From: Chlorops oryzae | Taxonomy: Eukaryota; Arthropoda; Insecta; Diptera; Chloropidae | NCBI GenBank assembly: GCA_020466095.1 | Contig: CM035807.1 | Coordinates: 44,118,286-44,182,285, forward strand | Length of the DNA stretch: 64,000 nucleotides | Reading direction: 5' to 3' | Part shown: positions 11,511-23,114 of the stretch, piece by piece | Layout of the letters: each line of letters starts with the position of its first letter | How positions within the stretch are numbered: the stretch's first letter is position 1 | Notes under the pieces: generated by a model | Seen by the model: only the letters and a program-made list of their open reading frames with translations | The model's database searches: none | Told to the model about the DNA's origin: nothing | Program-made: the position numbers and the translations under genes

Positions 11511-12802
11511 ACAGGTTGGCTGATAAGTCCCCGGTCTAACAAAGAAAAACACATTTTTTTGTCAAAATTCGTTTTTATTATTCAACATAGTTCCCTTCAA
11601 GAGCGATACAACGATTATAACGACCTTCCAATTTTTTGATACCATTTTGGTAGTACTCCTTCGGTTTTGCCTCAAAATAGGCCTCAGTTTCAGCGATCAC
11701 CTCTTCATTGCAGCCAAATTTTTTCCCTGCGAGCATCCTTTTGAGGTCTGAGAACAAGAAAAAGTCGCTGGGGCCAGATCTGGAGAATACAGTGGGTGGG
11801 GAAGCAATTCGAAGCCTAATTCATGAATTTTTGCCATCGTTCTCAATGACTTGTGGCACGGTGCGTTGTCTTGGTGGAAACAACACTTTTTTCTTCTTCA
11901 TATGGGGCCGTTTTGCCGCGATTTCGATCTTCAAACGCTCCAATAACGACATATAATAGTCACTGTTGATGGTTTTTCCCTTCTCAAGATAATTGATAAA
12001 AATTATTCCATGCCCATCCCAAAAAACAGAGGCCATTACTTTGCCAGCGGACTTTTGAGTCTCTCCACGCTTCGGAGACGGTTCACCGATCGCTGTCCAC
12101 TCAGCCGACTGTCGATTGGACTCAGGAGTGTAGTGATAGAGCCATGTTTCATCCATTGTCACATATCGACGCAAAAACTCGGTGTATTGCGAGTTAACAG
12201 CTGCAAACACCGCTCAGAATCATCAACACGTTGTTGTTTTTGGTCAAATGTGAGCTCGCGCGGCACCCATTTTGCACAGAGCTTTTTCATATCCAAATAT
12301 TGATGAATGATATGACCAACACGTTCCTTTGATATCTTTAAGGCCTCTGCTATCTCGATTAACTTCATTTTACGGTCATTCAAAATCATTTTGTGAATTT
12401 TTTTGATGTTTTCGTCGGTAACCACCTCTTTCGGGCGTCCACTGCGTTCACCGTCCTCCGTGCTCATTTCACCACGCTTGAATTTTGCATACCAATCAAT
12501 TATTGTTGATTTTCCTGGGGCAGAGTCCGGAAACTCATTATCAAGCCAAGTTTTTGCTTCCACTGTATTTTTTCCCTTCAGAAAACAGTATTTTATCAAA
12601 ACACGAAATTCCTTTTTTTCCATTTTTTTCACAATAACAAAAGTTGCTTCACAAAAGACGCTCTATCTCACAAACTAATTGACTTACAGACGTCAAATTT
12701 TGACACGAATCATTTGAAGGTTGCCACTATATAAAAATAATATGCATTTAATACTAGCGACGCCATCTATGTGTCAGACCGGGGACTTATCAGCCAACCT
12801 GT
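11511..12802 (-). mobile_element. mariner element with terminal inverted repeats and TA duplication
   Basis: Ends are ACAGGTTGGCTGATAAG at 11511 and its exact complement at 12802, continuing into TCCCCGGTCT on both sides. TA flanks both ends (11509-11510, 12803-12804). The 1292 bp length is that of a full mariner. It was inserted into copy B between GAAATC and TGTATGCAGG, while copy A is uninterrupted there. The transposase gene is on the minus strand and is frameshifted, so the element is present in full length but not autonomous. Confidence 0.95.
11578..12632 (-). pseudogene. mariner transposase, frameshifted
   Basis: DD34D transposase of cut-and-paste type that recognises the mariner TIRs. 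The N-terminal part (12632-12160) has the paired HTH region: KYCFLKGKNTVEAKTW then RSGRPKEVVTDENI. The next block, in another frame, has the first catalytic Asp (VTMDETWLYHYTPESN) and WDGHGIIFINYLEKGKTIN. The second Asp region lies near 11890, and the third (YSPDLAPSDFFLF) falls in a further frame near 11770-11810. At least two frameshifts (about 12190 and 11890) prevent a full product. Stop at 11578-11580. Confidence 0.9.
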
Positions 12803-14282
12803 TATGTATGCAGGGTGTCCAGTAAAGAATGGATAACCTCAAACTGACTTATAGCTGACATCATGACGGTTTCAAATCCGTTGCGGAACTCTCTTCTAGT
12901 TCCCGAGTTATGGTATTTTTAAGAAAATGTGTAATAATTTTTGACTTATTTGGTTTCCTTATGCACCACGATCGTAATATCAATGAATTTCCAAAAAAAT
13001 GTTTTCTTTATATTATTCGTTCATCATGCCAATAGGTGGATGCATAGAAATAGCCTTGGCAAGCGAAATAATATTTAATTTCTGTAATTAAACTTTGTGT
13101 TTACTAAAAAATTTAAACATAACAAGTAAGAAAGCTAAAGTCGGTCAACCCCGAATTTGAAATACCCAGCGTCCCGACGTTATGAGCGCACTCTGTTTTG
13201 CTTCTCTATTTATGGGCGTGGCAGTGAGAGGGCCACATAAATTATTTCCCTACACCTTTCATTCGCCTTGGTGAACCTATGTTGCGAATTTGAAGCTTCT
13301 ACGCCTTTTACTTCGGAAGTTACGAAAAATCTTCATTTGTGGGCGTGGCAGTGGGCGGGACACATACATTTTTTTCCTACACCTTTCATTCGTCTTGGTC
13401 AACCTATGTTGCGAATTTGAAGCTTCTACGCCTTTAACTTCACAAGTTACGATAAGCCCTAATTTGTGGGCTTATTTGTGGGCGTGGCTCACGGAGGGCG
13501 GCGTCCATTTTTTCCAGGATATGTCCCTTTTCGTAGTTTACCAGTACACCAAACATCAATGGAATGTGTCGAGTGGTTCGCAAGTTACAAGCATTTTACT
13601 GAAAACACATTATATTCATTTGTGGGCGTGGCAGTGGGCGGATGTCTCCCATTTTTACTAAGGATCATACTCGGATCCCGATATACCTGTGTGCCGAATT
13701 TCGACTTGATTGGTCCAGCCGTTTCGGAGGAGATCCGACCACGAACGGACGGACGGACGGACAGACGGACGGATGGACAGACGGACGGACGGACAGACGG
13801 ACATGTCTTAATCGATTCAGTTTTTGATCCTGATCATTTCTATATATATATGTCTATATCTCCGGAGCTTAGTTCTCCCTGTTACAAGATTCGCACAAAA
13901 CTACTATACCCCGCTTACGCTGGGTATAAAAATATTTTCTACAAACTTTAAGCACCTCTGGTTTAAAAAAAAATGAATGGAGATTTGAGCGACGAATGCC
14001 TAGAAGAATATGCGAATTAATTGCAGTTTTTATAATGGTTACACCTGTTATTGTATCTTAACTACTTACTGAGTTATTGGTATTTTTCTCAAGAAGAACG
14101 ATATTTAAATAACTAAAAAAACTTCACATTTTGGCTAACGAATCGACGTTAAAAAACGACGTCTCAAAAAAATTTTAAAAAAATTTTTTTAAATCGAGCG
14201 ATTTTTCGTGCACCGTACCAACAATTTTTCATACACATTAATTTCTTACATTTTTACATTTTCATTTACAAACTTACAGTTA
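12803..14282. repeat. Duplicated segment, copy B
   Basis: Partner of 8565-10136. Its first 40 bases are at 11471-11510 on the other side of the mariner. It ends at ACTTACAGTTA, the unoccupied equivalent of the Harbinger insertion point in copy A, and continues into sequence (CGTTCAAAATTTTATG) not present after copy A. Confidence 0.85.
13123..13932 (-). mobile_element. DINE-1-like element, copy B
   Basis: Same element as 8924-9730, with differences concentrated in the GACGGACAGACG microsatellite. Its ends are CAAGTAAGAAAGCTAAAG on the plus strand and GGGTATAAAAA. Overlapping ORFs here are shadows of the repeat. Confidence 0.7.
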
Positions 14283-15904
14283 CGTTCAAAATTTTATGTT
14301 TTTAAGAGTATGGCAGCACTTCTCATCAAAAATTTACACATTTTAACAATAACGAATTTCGAATAAGTGGCAGCTAGGCAAATGTCAAAATAGTGTTAAA
14401 ATTAGTACGATTTTGGGCATTTTTAATCGTTATATCTCCTAAGCTAGAGTCGACCCCCAAAAAAGGCTTGCAGTTTTGGAATCAGCGGGCAATTTTCTAT
14501 AAGTTGGGAACGCAAAAAAAAGGTCCCAGAAATGGCCAGATATTTCAATTGCTCCCACAAGTCGACAAAATGAAACTTTAATTTTGTTCCTGATTTTTAA
14601 TGGTTGTTTTCTGGCTTACTAAATCAGATTTTATCTCAAAACCCAATTTTTTTTTAAAAGTTCGATTTGGTGGTGAGGATATTTGAAATTTTCGCGACAA
14701 ATACTAGTTTTTTCTTAAAATCTCATGCATTTTGGCTGTGTTTTGCATTTTATTTATCTTAAAGGAGGAAAAATGCACCTTTACAACGATGTATCATGAG
14801 CATATAGTACTATAGATGGCACTTGGCGAAAAACGTGTGTGTTGAATTGAAGTAGGCCCCCTCTGCATGCATTCTTATGGAAAAATCAAAAACGTAGCAC
14901 GGCCCCTGAAAATTCCGGTTCCGGTCTACCAAATATTTTATAATCTTGTAACAAGAATTAAAATTTTTGTTAAAAATCAGATATATATATGTGTTAATCA
15001 AAGGTTTTTCATCAGAACTCATTATATTTTACAGCAAAATATGTTATTTTTGTACAATTAAAAATAATTAGATAAAATTTTGCTCATATTATGAGGGAAC
15101 GATAAAGCAGAGTACTCATGCGTCGAATATGACCGATTATAAAAAAGTTTGAAATCCACTACAGAACAGCTGATATGAAATATTCAGTGATATCATAACT
15201 AAAAATGCTCGATACATAACTAGTGGCTCAAGTACTTATTACATATCATGATAAATAGAATGCATAAACTATATAATTTTGAAGCTCTTCTGAATGAAAA
15301 AGGTACAAAAATGCATAAACTATCCTAAAAAACTAAAAAAGTTTTACATTAGAAAGAAAACGTTAAAAAAAATTCATCGCAATTATGTTTAGTTACAAAA
15401 TTAAGTGAATACTCAAAAAATTATAGCACCACTATTTCACCACGGAATTCGGTTGTTGATGTAAGTGTCCTCTATATTACTACATATGGATTTGAATTAA
15501 CTATGTCTGCTTATTGGCGAATTTCTTATTAGCGGCAGAGCCTTTTCGTCGTCGACAGTTAGACCTACACTCCTACATGGTTGCTAATAGTCTCACCTAA
15601 GGTGGGTCCTATTTGGCAAACTGACCGCACATTAACTAGAGGGTAAGCCTTGGCGAACAACATTTTTATGTGTGAGCGTACATTCAGTGGCGAACAAATG
15701 TCTACAAACGAGCCCTATTTCTGCTACCTGACGTGTCTAAGAGCATTTTTAGAAAAAAATAACGATGCAGGTTTGTTTCAAATGTATTTCTAACAGAGCT
15801 CGAAAATAATTATCAACATTTTTTTTTGTTTCGGTTTATCTCTGATACCTTCCCAATTTAAAACAACTTATAAAATTTTTCGCAGAGAAAAATTTATTTC
15901 CGAG
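14283..15904. other. Intergenic stretch, no gene recognised
   Basis: AT-rich, with short ORFs lacking motifs. A GC-richer block at 15530-15730 (GTTAGACCTACACTCCTACA) matches nothing else in the window. No TIR, LTR or RNA gene was identified. Confidence 0.5.
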
Positions 15905-16015
15905 TGTTTGTGCCGCATGGATTGAATGGTCTTCCGACCCAAATGGGGCAACGGGAAATCGTATGGGAGTCCAATAAAGGAGTAATAATCGACCACGTAC
16001 CTGGGATAACGGGCG
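15905..16015 (-). repeat. BEL-B 3' LTR, distal piece
   Basis: Complement reads ...GGCACAAACA at the terminus (15905). It aligns with 29893-30003 of the 5' LTR (GGTCTTNCGACCCAAATGGGGCAA and AAAGGAGTAATAATC on the plus strand). It stops at 16015 where the Transib-like element begins; the LTR resumes at 23142. Confidence 0.85.
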
Positions 16016-16054
16016 CACAGTGTAACGATCCCATACAAGTTGGCGACAAAACTA
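16016..16054 (+). promoter_or_regulatory. RSS-like terminal signal with 23-bp spacer
   Basis: Heptamer CACAGTG, spacer 16023-16045 (23 bp), nonamer ACAAAACTA. The RAG signal consensus is CACAGTG and ACAAAAACC; the heptamer matches 7 of 7 and the nonamer 6 of 9. Expected to be bound and nicked by the element's transposase at the heptamer border. Confidence 0.6.
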
Positions 16055-16108
16055 GAAGGAGTGCTCGCAGAATAACGAATCTTAGTACCGGGCATTATTC
16101 TGACTCAA

Positions 16109-16481
16109 TTAAAAAATATGTTCAATTTCATCGAAATCGGTCACGCCCACCACCCACCCCCCATACAACCCAAAAGATTTTTTCGCAATAAAACATGTTT
16201 GGGGCAAGAAAAATAATTGAAATTCAGCATGATGATTACTTACGGTCAAACGCAGATATCTGAGAATTTTCATCAAAATTGGCCACGCCCACCACCCACT
16301 CCCAATACAACCCGAAATGAATATAACACATAACTTTTTTCGCTTTGACCAGAATTTGTTCAAACTGAGCAAGAGTTTTAAAATCAACAAGAAGAAGAGA
16401 TCTTGAAAGTTTCATTAAAACCGGTCACGCCCACCACCCACCCCCCATACAACCCAAAAGGTTTTTTCGCAATAAAACATG
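16109..16481. repeat. Internal repeats of the Transib-like element
   Basis: The phrase CACGCCCACCACCCAC, followed by CCCCATACAACCC, occurs at about 16143, 16288 and 16426. A further copy lies at about 21227 beyond the BEL-A insertion. Around it ATTTCATCRAAATYGG and GCAATAAAACATG also repeat. BEL-A landed within one of these units. Confidence 0.75.
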
Positions 16482-16980
16482 TGTTGGTTTTTCGCCGTAG
16501 CCACTTTGAAGCCGGGGCTTTAAAGAACGGCAAAATAACCAAACTTAGTGAGTACCCTTATCGCGTTCGACTGCGCTAACCGGCAGCGCTTCCTGGGAGG
16601 ACTGCGCGCTGCCCTCTTCACTGTCGAAAAAAGTTCTCTTCGCGTAAACAACTCGCTCACGCGCCGGCAAAACGTTAAAATTAAAAGTTAACTCAAACAA
16701 AAAAAAAAAATATACAAAAATTTTAAAGTGAATTCCAATAAAGGAAAAATATAAAAATTAAAAAGTGAACAAACCAAAATATATATAAAATTCAAGTGAA
16801 TTACAACAAAAAGAGAAAATTGAATTGAAAAAACAAAAAACCTTTACTTTTTTAAATAAAAACTAAGTATATAAATCCGAATTATCGTCGCGCAAGCCGA
16901 CATTTAAATCGACGTACCCGGCATCCCCCAGGGTCAGCAGCGGAGTACCAGGTACGTCCTCTTTAGTCTGAAATCAGACA
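16482..16980 (+). repeat. BEL-A 5' LTR
   Basis: Starts TGTTGG and ends CAGACA. It holds an AAAAATTAAAAAGTG-rich centre, ATATAAATCCGAATT, and near the 3' end CCAG|GTACGT, a strong splice-donor match. The PBS-like TTTTGGCGATCCTG begins at 16981. Confidence 0.9.
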
Positions 16981-18089
16981 TTTTGGCGATCCTGCCAGGA
17001 GACTGGAATAGGTTCTGGTGGACCATAATAGTTAGAAAGGGTCGAAAAAGTCCGGCACGTGCACGTCGCCTTTGACCTCTGTTTGCCCTAGTGCAAATTC
17101 AAGGGCACGACAAGATCAAAGCGCGTGTCACGCATTACAACGTAACGGCGGGACAAACTCTTTCCTCCTCGACATCAATCATCTGTCTCAGTCGCACACC
17201 CGTGTGTCGTTTGGTGGTGGTTTTTGTGCACAGCCGATAGTGCAAAACAACAAACACATAGCAGCATTTGGTTTTCTCGTTCCCCTTTGAGGACGAGTTG
17301 CAGTTTTTTCTCTTTTCTTTTGTTGCTTTTGATTTCTGGACACGCAGCGAAACCGTGTCTCGACTTTGGTTTTTTCATCGAAATTTCATACGAATTCAAG
17401 GCCAGCAGACAGCGAGCCATAAACGTATAGGGCATACGTGCACTGTGTTGCGTAGGTCAGTTCTAACGCTGTGCGTTGCATCGAACTTCGAACATAGAAG
17501 TTGATCGCGTATTGCCTGTTCGAGCGAACGTGGGTGAACTCAATTAGAACACACGGCCTCATACATACGATCCGTCGCTCTGCCTGCGCTCTGCCTGCAC
17601 GCTGTCTTTGATTTACGTGCATCACATCGACTTTGCGAATTGGTTAAAAAACTTGAATTTCTAACAAATCAATTGAATTTGACCTATATTTTCTTACTGG
17701 AATTTCTTAAATAATTTGGAATTTTTTAACATTGGATTCGGAGTACCAGGAGTCTTGTGGAGGTGTTGCGAAGCGCAGGAATCATTGAGGATTCGCTGCT
17801 ACGGTTGCATATATTTTCTCCAGTTTGTTTATTTCTTTATCACGGCTGACTTGAAGGTGCTCAGACGACATCGATCATCACCGTGCCCTACGACCGGTCT
17901 CTTCCGCACCCGACAAAGCCTAGTACATCCAGATTGCCATCGATAATTTTGCGTTTGGTAAAATTAAATTTAAGCGTGGGCGAGTATATTCGTTAATTTT
18001 ACTGAAATATTATTAAATATTTTTTCGTTTTTTCACTCCGGAATCGCGTTGCTTGAGCTCTGTGTTAACGTTTCATCTTCGCCTCCAAA
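16981..18089 (+). other. BEL-A untranslated leader
   Basis: About 1.1 kb between the primer-binding region and the gag ATG. It has only short unrelated ORFs. It presumably includes packaging signal and, if the LTR donor CAG|GTACGT is used, an intron; neither is proven. Confidence 0.55.
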
Positions 18090-20614
18090 ATGGCTTTTAA
18101 TCTACAATTCAATGATGCGGTGGAGCAGCTTAAGAGCTACTGCGATGTGATTATGCGCTCCAATCCCTTGAATCAAACCGAGTCGCTCATCGAAGTTAAA
18201 ATTGAGGAAACTGACTCTTGTTGGCAACGTGTTCAAGAGACTTACAGCCGCGCTCTCGCACATGACGAATGGACTGCTGAGGTTGCCGCCAGTGCTCTAG
18301 TTACTTATAATGAATGTCGTGATCTCCATGTTACTGCTCGAGCGCAGCTGAAGGATATGTTACGGATGCATTCCCACGCACATCAACTATTATCCAGCTC
18401 ACGGGCGCCTCCCCAATATGCTGAGATGCCGCCAGAAGATAATTTTATTCGAGTGCCCCCTTGTGACGTCGCGAATTTTTCCGGAGGGTACAATGAGTGG
18501 CCAGCGTTCGTGATATGTTCACAGCCTTATACATCAACAATCCAAGGCTGCCACCCGTACATAAGCTCTACTATCTGCATTACAAAACGACAGGCGCCGC
18601 AGCTGCGATTGTTAAAAGATATCCATTATGCGGCTCGAATTTTATCCATGCCTGGGAGGCTCTCAAGACGCGCTACGAGAACAAGCGCAATTTAATCGAT
18701 CATCAATTAAAAACCTTGTTCGATCTGCCGCCTATTGAAAACGAAACCAGCGAGGGAATTTTGAAAATACAAACGACGGTCAACGGTTGTATCACCCTGA
18801 TGAAAAGTCAAGGAGTTGTCGATTTTTTTGATGCCATGCTCGTCCATATTTGCTTCAGATGCCTGCCAGCCTCTACGATCGCACATTGGGAGCAGTCGCT
18901 TTCATCGCATCGAGAGCTGCCGACTTGGAGACAAATGAACGAATTTCTCAGCAACCGCTATGAGGTCGTCGAACGCCTTTCGAGCTTCACGAAGGTAAAA
19001 GCGCCGGTTCTATCTGCAAACCAGTCAACTTCATCGACCAACGTTTTCCACACTCAGGATCAGACTCCAGGGTCGTGTTCCTCGTACAATGGAAATCACC
19101 CTCTACGCCAATGCTCTCAATTTTTGAAGATGCCAGTCGCGGAACGTTTTCAAATCATCCCAGAACCAAAGCGTTGCTTCAATTGTCTCGCTACCAGTCA
19201 CCAACGATCCAATTGCACCAGTCAACACAACTGTGCGAAGTGCCAACAACGACATCACACTTTGTTGCATGTTTCGAGCGCGGCTGCAACACCGGACAAG
19301 AAAGTCTCTACCCCCTCTTTGACATCTCCTCCGGAGATGGGCCCGTTTCCGACGAGCCAACCGCCGCATTTTCGTGCGCAACCAGAGGCTTCGAGCTCCG
19401 TGAGCATCCCCTCCCCGTCACAGGCACCCGCACACGTCTCCATCAGCCAGACTCAGGCGCTTTTGCCAACGGTTCGGGCGCTTTTAGATCAAGGTTCGCA
19501 GAGGAAATTTCTTACTGATCGACTGCGGCTGCATTTGAATTTGCCAACGACTCATAAAATCTGCAACGTCTCTGGCATGGGTGGCCAATGCACCCAAATC
19601 GCGAAAAAGAAATGCACCATCACGCTCGACTCGCCTCGTTCTTCGTTCAAGGAAGAAATCGACGCCGTGGTGTTGCCGAAATTGACCAATTGGCTTCCGG
19701 CCAAAAGGGTCTCCAATTTGGATCCCCACGAGATCTCATCGTTGGAGCTCGCCGATCCCCGGTTTATGAATCCAGCCCGCATCGATATGGTCATCGGGTC
19801 TGATATCATGCCGAAACTACTGCGGCTGCGCGTCAAGATGAATGTCGGAGGAAGCCTTATTGCCCAAAATTCAATATTCGGATGGTATTTGAGTGGGCCA
19901 ATCGCCAGCGAATCCATCGAAGCGTTTACGACGCCAGTCTCCTCCGGAGACCACCAGGAGTCACTTCACGAGTCACTCAAATCATTTCAAGAACAAGAGG
20001 AGGTTTCAGCCTCGCCTCTCCCTCTTCCAGAGGACATCTATTGCGAAGGAATATATTCGCAAATCACATCTAGAAATTCGGATGGTAGGCCCGTTGTGCG
20101 TCCACCGTTTAAGATCGAATTTTCTAAAGCCGCTCCTTGCTTGGACTCGTCGCGATTTGGAGCGCTGACGCAATACAGGAGCCTGAAGAAAAGGCTCGCA
20201 CGGCAGCCACTTATGCGCGACACCTTTAATTCAGTGATCAAGCCCGAGAGTACATCCAAGAAGAAACGAATCGTTTTCAACGCTATCCAAAAGACCTCTT
20301 CCTCCTTATCGCTGAACGATGTGCTTTATGTTGGAGCGGTGCTGCAAGCGTATCTGGTCTTTCGTATGATCAGCTGTGCATTCGTCATCCAGCAGTTCGA
20401 TCCAGGAGGATTTTCCTCCTGGATTTTCGCTATCGAGGTGTCGACGCGAGTTTTCCACCTCACGCCGCTGCTCCTGATCGCAACACCTCCCCCTCCCCCT
20501 TTTCATTTATTGTTCACTATCTTCTCAACAATATCGCCTCCGCCTTCTCCTACCAACGTCGCCACGGCCCAAACCAATCGTCTAGCAGACGCGAACTGGA
20601 TTGAGAAATTATAG
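18090..20614 (+). pseudogene. BEL-A gag-protease with truncated RT
   Basis: Gag begins at the ATG of MAFNLQFNDAVEQLKSYC (18090). A frameshift near 18500-18512, within the DUF1759 core (PCDVANFSGGYNEWPAF, then DMFTALYINN), moves the reading to the frame ending at 20612-20614. Then come RYENKRNLIDHQL, zinc knuckles (NHPLRQCSQF, RCFNCLATSHQRSNC, CAKCQQRHHTLLH) and a retropepsin core VRALLDQGSQRKFL with FGWYLSGP at its end. RT starts (KRIVFNAIQKTSSSLSLNDV) but loses similarity before the YxDD motif. The last about 75 residues (proline-rich) are out of family. Expected product would process gag but could not reverse transcribe. Confidence 0.85.
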
Positions 20615-20638
20615 TTGCGTAGCGCAAGGCGGGCAGTA

Positions 20639-21135
20639 TGTTGGTTTTTCGCCGTAGCCACTTTGAAGCCGGGGCTTTAAAGAACGGCAAAATAACCAAA
20701 CTTAGTGAGTACCCTTATCGCGTTCCACTGCGCTAACCGGCAGCGCTTCCTGGGAGGACTGCGCGCTGCCCTCTTCACTGTCGAAAAAAGTTCTCTTCGC
20801 GTAAACAACTCGCTCACGCGCCGGCAAAACGTTAAAATTAAAAGTTAACTCAAACAAAAAAAAAATATACAAAAATTTTAAAGTGAATTCCAATAAAGGA
20901 AAAATGTAAAAATTAAAAAGTGAACAAACCAAAATATATATAAAATTCAAGTGAATTACAACAAAAAGAGAAAATTGAATTGAAAAAACAAAAAACCTTT
21001 ACTTTTTTAAATAAAAACTAAGTATATAAATCCGAATTATCGTCGCGCAAGCCGACATATAAATCGACGTACCCGGCATCCCCCAGGGTCAGCAGCGGAG
21101 TACCAGGTACGTCCTCTTTAGTCTAAAATCAGACA
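20639..21135 (+). repeat. BEL-A 3' LTR
   Basis: 497 bp, nearly identical to 16482-16980 (differences include an A-run length and CGTTCGACT versus CGTTCCACT). Preceded by the purine-rich AAGGCGGGCAGTA. Confidence 0.9.
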
Positions 21136-21706
21136 GCATGTTTGGGGCAAGAAAAATAATTGAAATTCAGCATGATGATTACTTACGGTCAAACGCAGAT
21201 ATCTGAGAATTTTCATCAAAATTGGCCACGCCCATCACCCACCCTCCATACAACTTGAAATGTTCTCGAAAGTAAAGAGGCAATATTATGTGATGAAAAA
21301 TATTTTAGATTATAAAATTTGGTGCGCAGCTTCAAAATAAGAAAACTAAAAAAATTATAGAGTTTCGTAGAAAATATTTACGTTCACCGCCCACCACCCA
21401 ACGACCACCACCCACTTCCAATGCAACCAATATTGAATTTTTCGTACCAAATTTGTTTTCGTGGTCATAACATTATAAAAAATTGTACATAGGCCATAAA
21501 AAATATTAAATAAACAAAACAAAATTGAGATTTTGTTGAAAAAAATTATTTATACGAAGAATTCAAATCAAATTAAAATATTTTAGAATTAAAAATCAGA
21601 AGCTCTTTAATGTAGGTAAAAAATATTTAACAACAAACTAAATAAAATATAAAAAAATCAAAAATAAAATTCAAAACAAAATAACAAACAAAATTGAAAG
21701 AGATAG

Positions 21707-22221
21707 TTAGGTGCTGTCATTATCATCTTCTGATAAAAAATTGTGTTCAGTCTCATTATCTTGTCCCTCACAGTTTACAGAGGTAGATTTTTCGATCACT
21801 ATAAAAGGTGATATGTCGTTTAAACTTTTTGGCCTTTTTAGTGAGATATTCCAATTTTTTACAATTAAAGGCTCTGATGATAGCAGCAAACGAACGAAAA
21901 CATCTCTGATGCAATTACTTCTTGAGTTTTTTCGGCTACTTTCATGACGATATTTTCTTATTTCTTTATGCCTCGCTTCTAAAGCATCTTCAGAAAGCAT
22001 TCCGATGGGGGGATGGAAATGTTTTATTATATAAGATCTATAAATAAATCATACGTTTCCCGCAGAAGAACTTTAAAAGCGTCTACATTAATGGTGTGAT
22101 TGCATGATATTGTTCTTAGAAATATATGAAAGTTTCGTATCAAGTTGACGTCAATTTTAGTGAAAATTAAGGGTTGTAGCTTAATTTCGACTCCATATTC
22201 CAAAAACGTATTATGGGACAC
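21707..22221 (-). pseudogene. Transib/RAG1-type transposase C-terminal remnant
   Basis: Two overlapping minus frames. Frame one: NHTINVDAFKVLLRETYDLF (to 22027). Frame two resumes about one base out: HFHPPIGMLSEDALEARHKE, then IRKYRHESSRKNSR and DVFVRLLLSSEPLI, stop at 21707. The pattern PIGxLSExAxExxxKxxxxxR...ARKxSR parallels the RAG1 C-terminal segment that carries the last catalytic acidic residue (xWASEGNExxNKxxxxFRKxxAR), with Glu and Lys in matching positions. The family assignment is my alignment by eye and needs an HMM search. The upstream catalytic domain is missing or unrecognisable, so no activity is expected. Confidence 0.6.
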
Positions 22222-23114
22222 GCATTTTGATATTTTGTATATTGGGGAAATCTCACCTTTTTCAAAGGGTTGATAAGGTATGTGGAGGAGGGTTGAGGAA
22301 AAAAAAACGGTCGCAGCTTAGTTCGAACTTTAAATTCTTGTTCAGCACACAAAAATGTGAGTTGGGATATTAATTTTTTTTATTGATTTAATGCATTCGT
22401 TAAAATTAACCTTTTGGTGGGTTTTGGGGGTGCTAAAGCAAAAACTGAGGGTGATGAAGAAAATCTGACTACAGATTCGTGATCAGCACCCCAAAAAGCA
22501 TAGGGTCACCCTTCTGTAACAGGCCTTTTTTTTATGTGCCGGTGCATTAAAGAGTCTTGTAATAGACCACGCGCATTTTGAGTAATTTGTAAAAGAGCCC
22601 TTTTGAACAATGGAAACAAAAAAAAAATTGGTGCAAGTTAGTGCAGCCAATTTTTTTTTGATTCTGATAAGACACACCTCCATCTAACTAAATTAATAAG
22701 AAATTTTGCTGACATATGCGGACATTATTTTTTTTTTACTCTATCAAAATTTTATAATAAATCACTGCAAAAGGTAAAAATAAAGGCTTTTTCTTTCGTG
22801 CTACCTAAGGTACTAAATCTTAAAACAATCTCACTGTATATCACTTATTATTTTGCACACATATCTAAGTTTTAGACAAACAAAACAACTATAAGGATCG
22901 AAGCAATATTTAAAAAGTTATATAAAATCCAGTAAGCTACTCAAAAAAGGTAGTTTTTACCACACAAACATTATGCTCCGGACGTATAACTTCATTGTGC
23001 TGTATTTCAAAAAGTTCGCAATTTTTTACAAAACCCTTTTAAATATTCCTTAGTTAGACTATTCACTATAAGACTGCATCATTATTTTAACAAATTCAGC
23101 ACTTTGATTTTTTG
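22222..23114. other. Transib-like element interior, no gene recognised
   Basis: AT-rich sequence with recurring phrases about GACACGCATTTTGATATT and GTTGGGATATTAATTT that may be decayed repeats or intron. No coding motifs. A full transposase N-terminus would be expected on the minus strand here but is not visible. Confidence 0.5.

Larger units (their letters stand above)
16482..21135 (+). mobile_element. BEL/Pao element BEL-A, two LTRs, gag-protease only
   Basis: LTRs at 16482-16980 (499 bp) and 20639-21135 (497 bp) differ at only a few positions. Both begin TGTTGGTTTTTCGCC and end CAGACA. Flanks ACATG (16477-16481) and GCATG (21136-21140) are a 5-bp duplication with one change. A PBS-like TTGGCGATCCTGCC follows the 5' LTR and a purine-rich AAGGCGGGCAGTA precedes the 3' LTR. 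The body encodes gag, protease and the very start of RT only, so about half of a normal BEL pol is missing. High LTR identity indicates recent insertion, hence the missing part was probably provided in trans. Confidence 0.9.

Noticed and set aside
17072..17625. Host gene in the BEL-A leader
   Set aside because: Short overlapping ORFs on both strands, no motif, and position between LTR/PBS and gag.
19075..19518. 147-codon plus ORF overlapping BEL-A gag
   Set aside because: Out-of-frame shadow of the zinc-knuckle and linker region.
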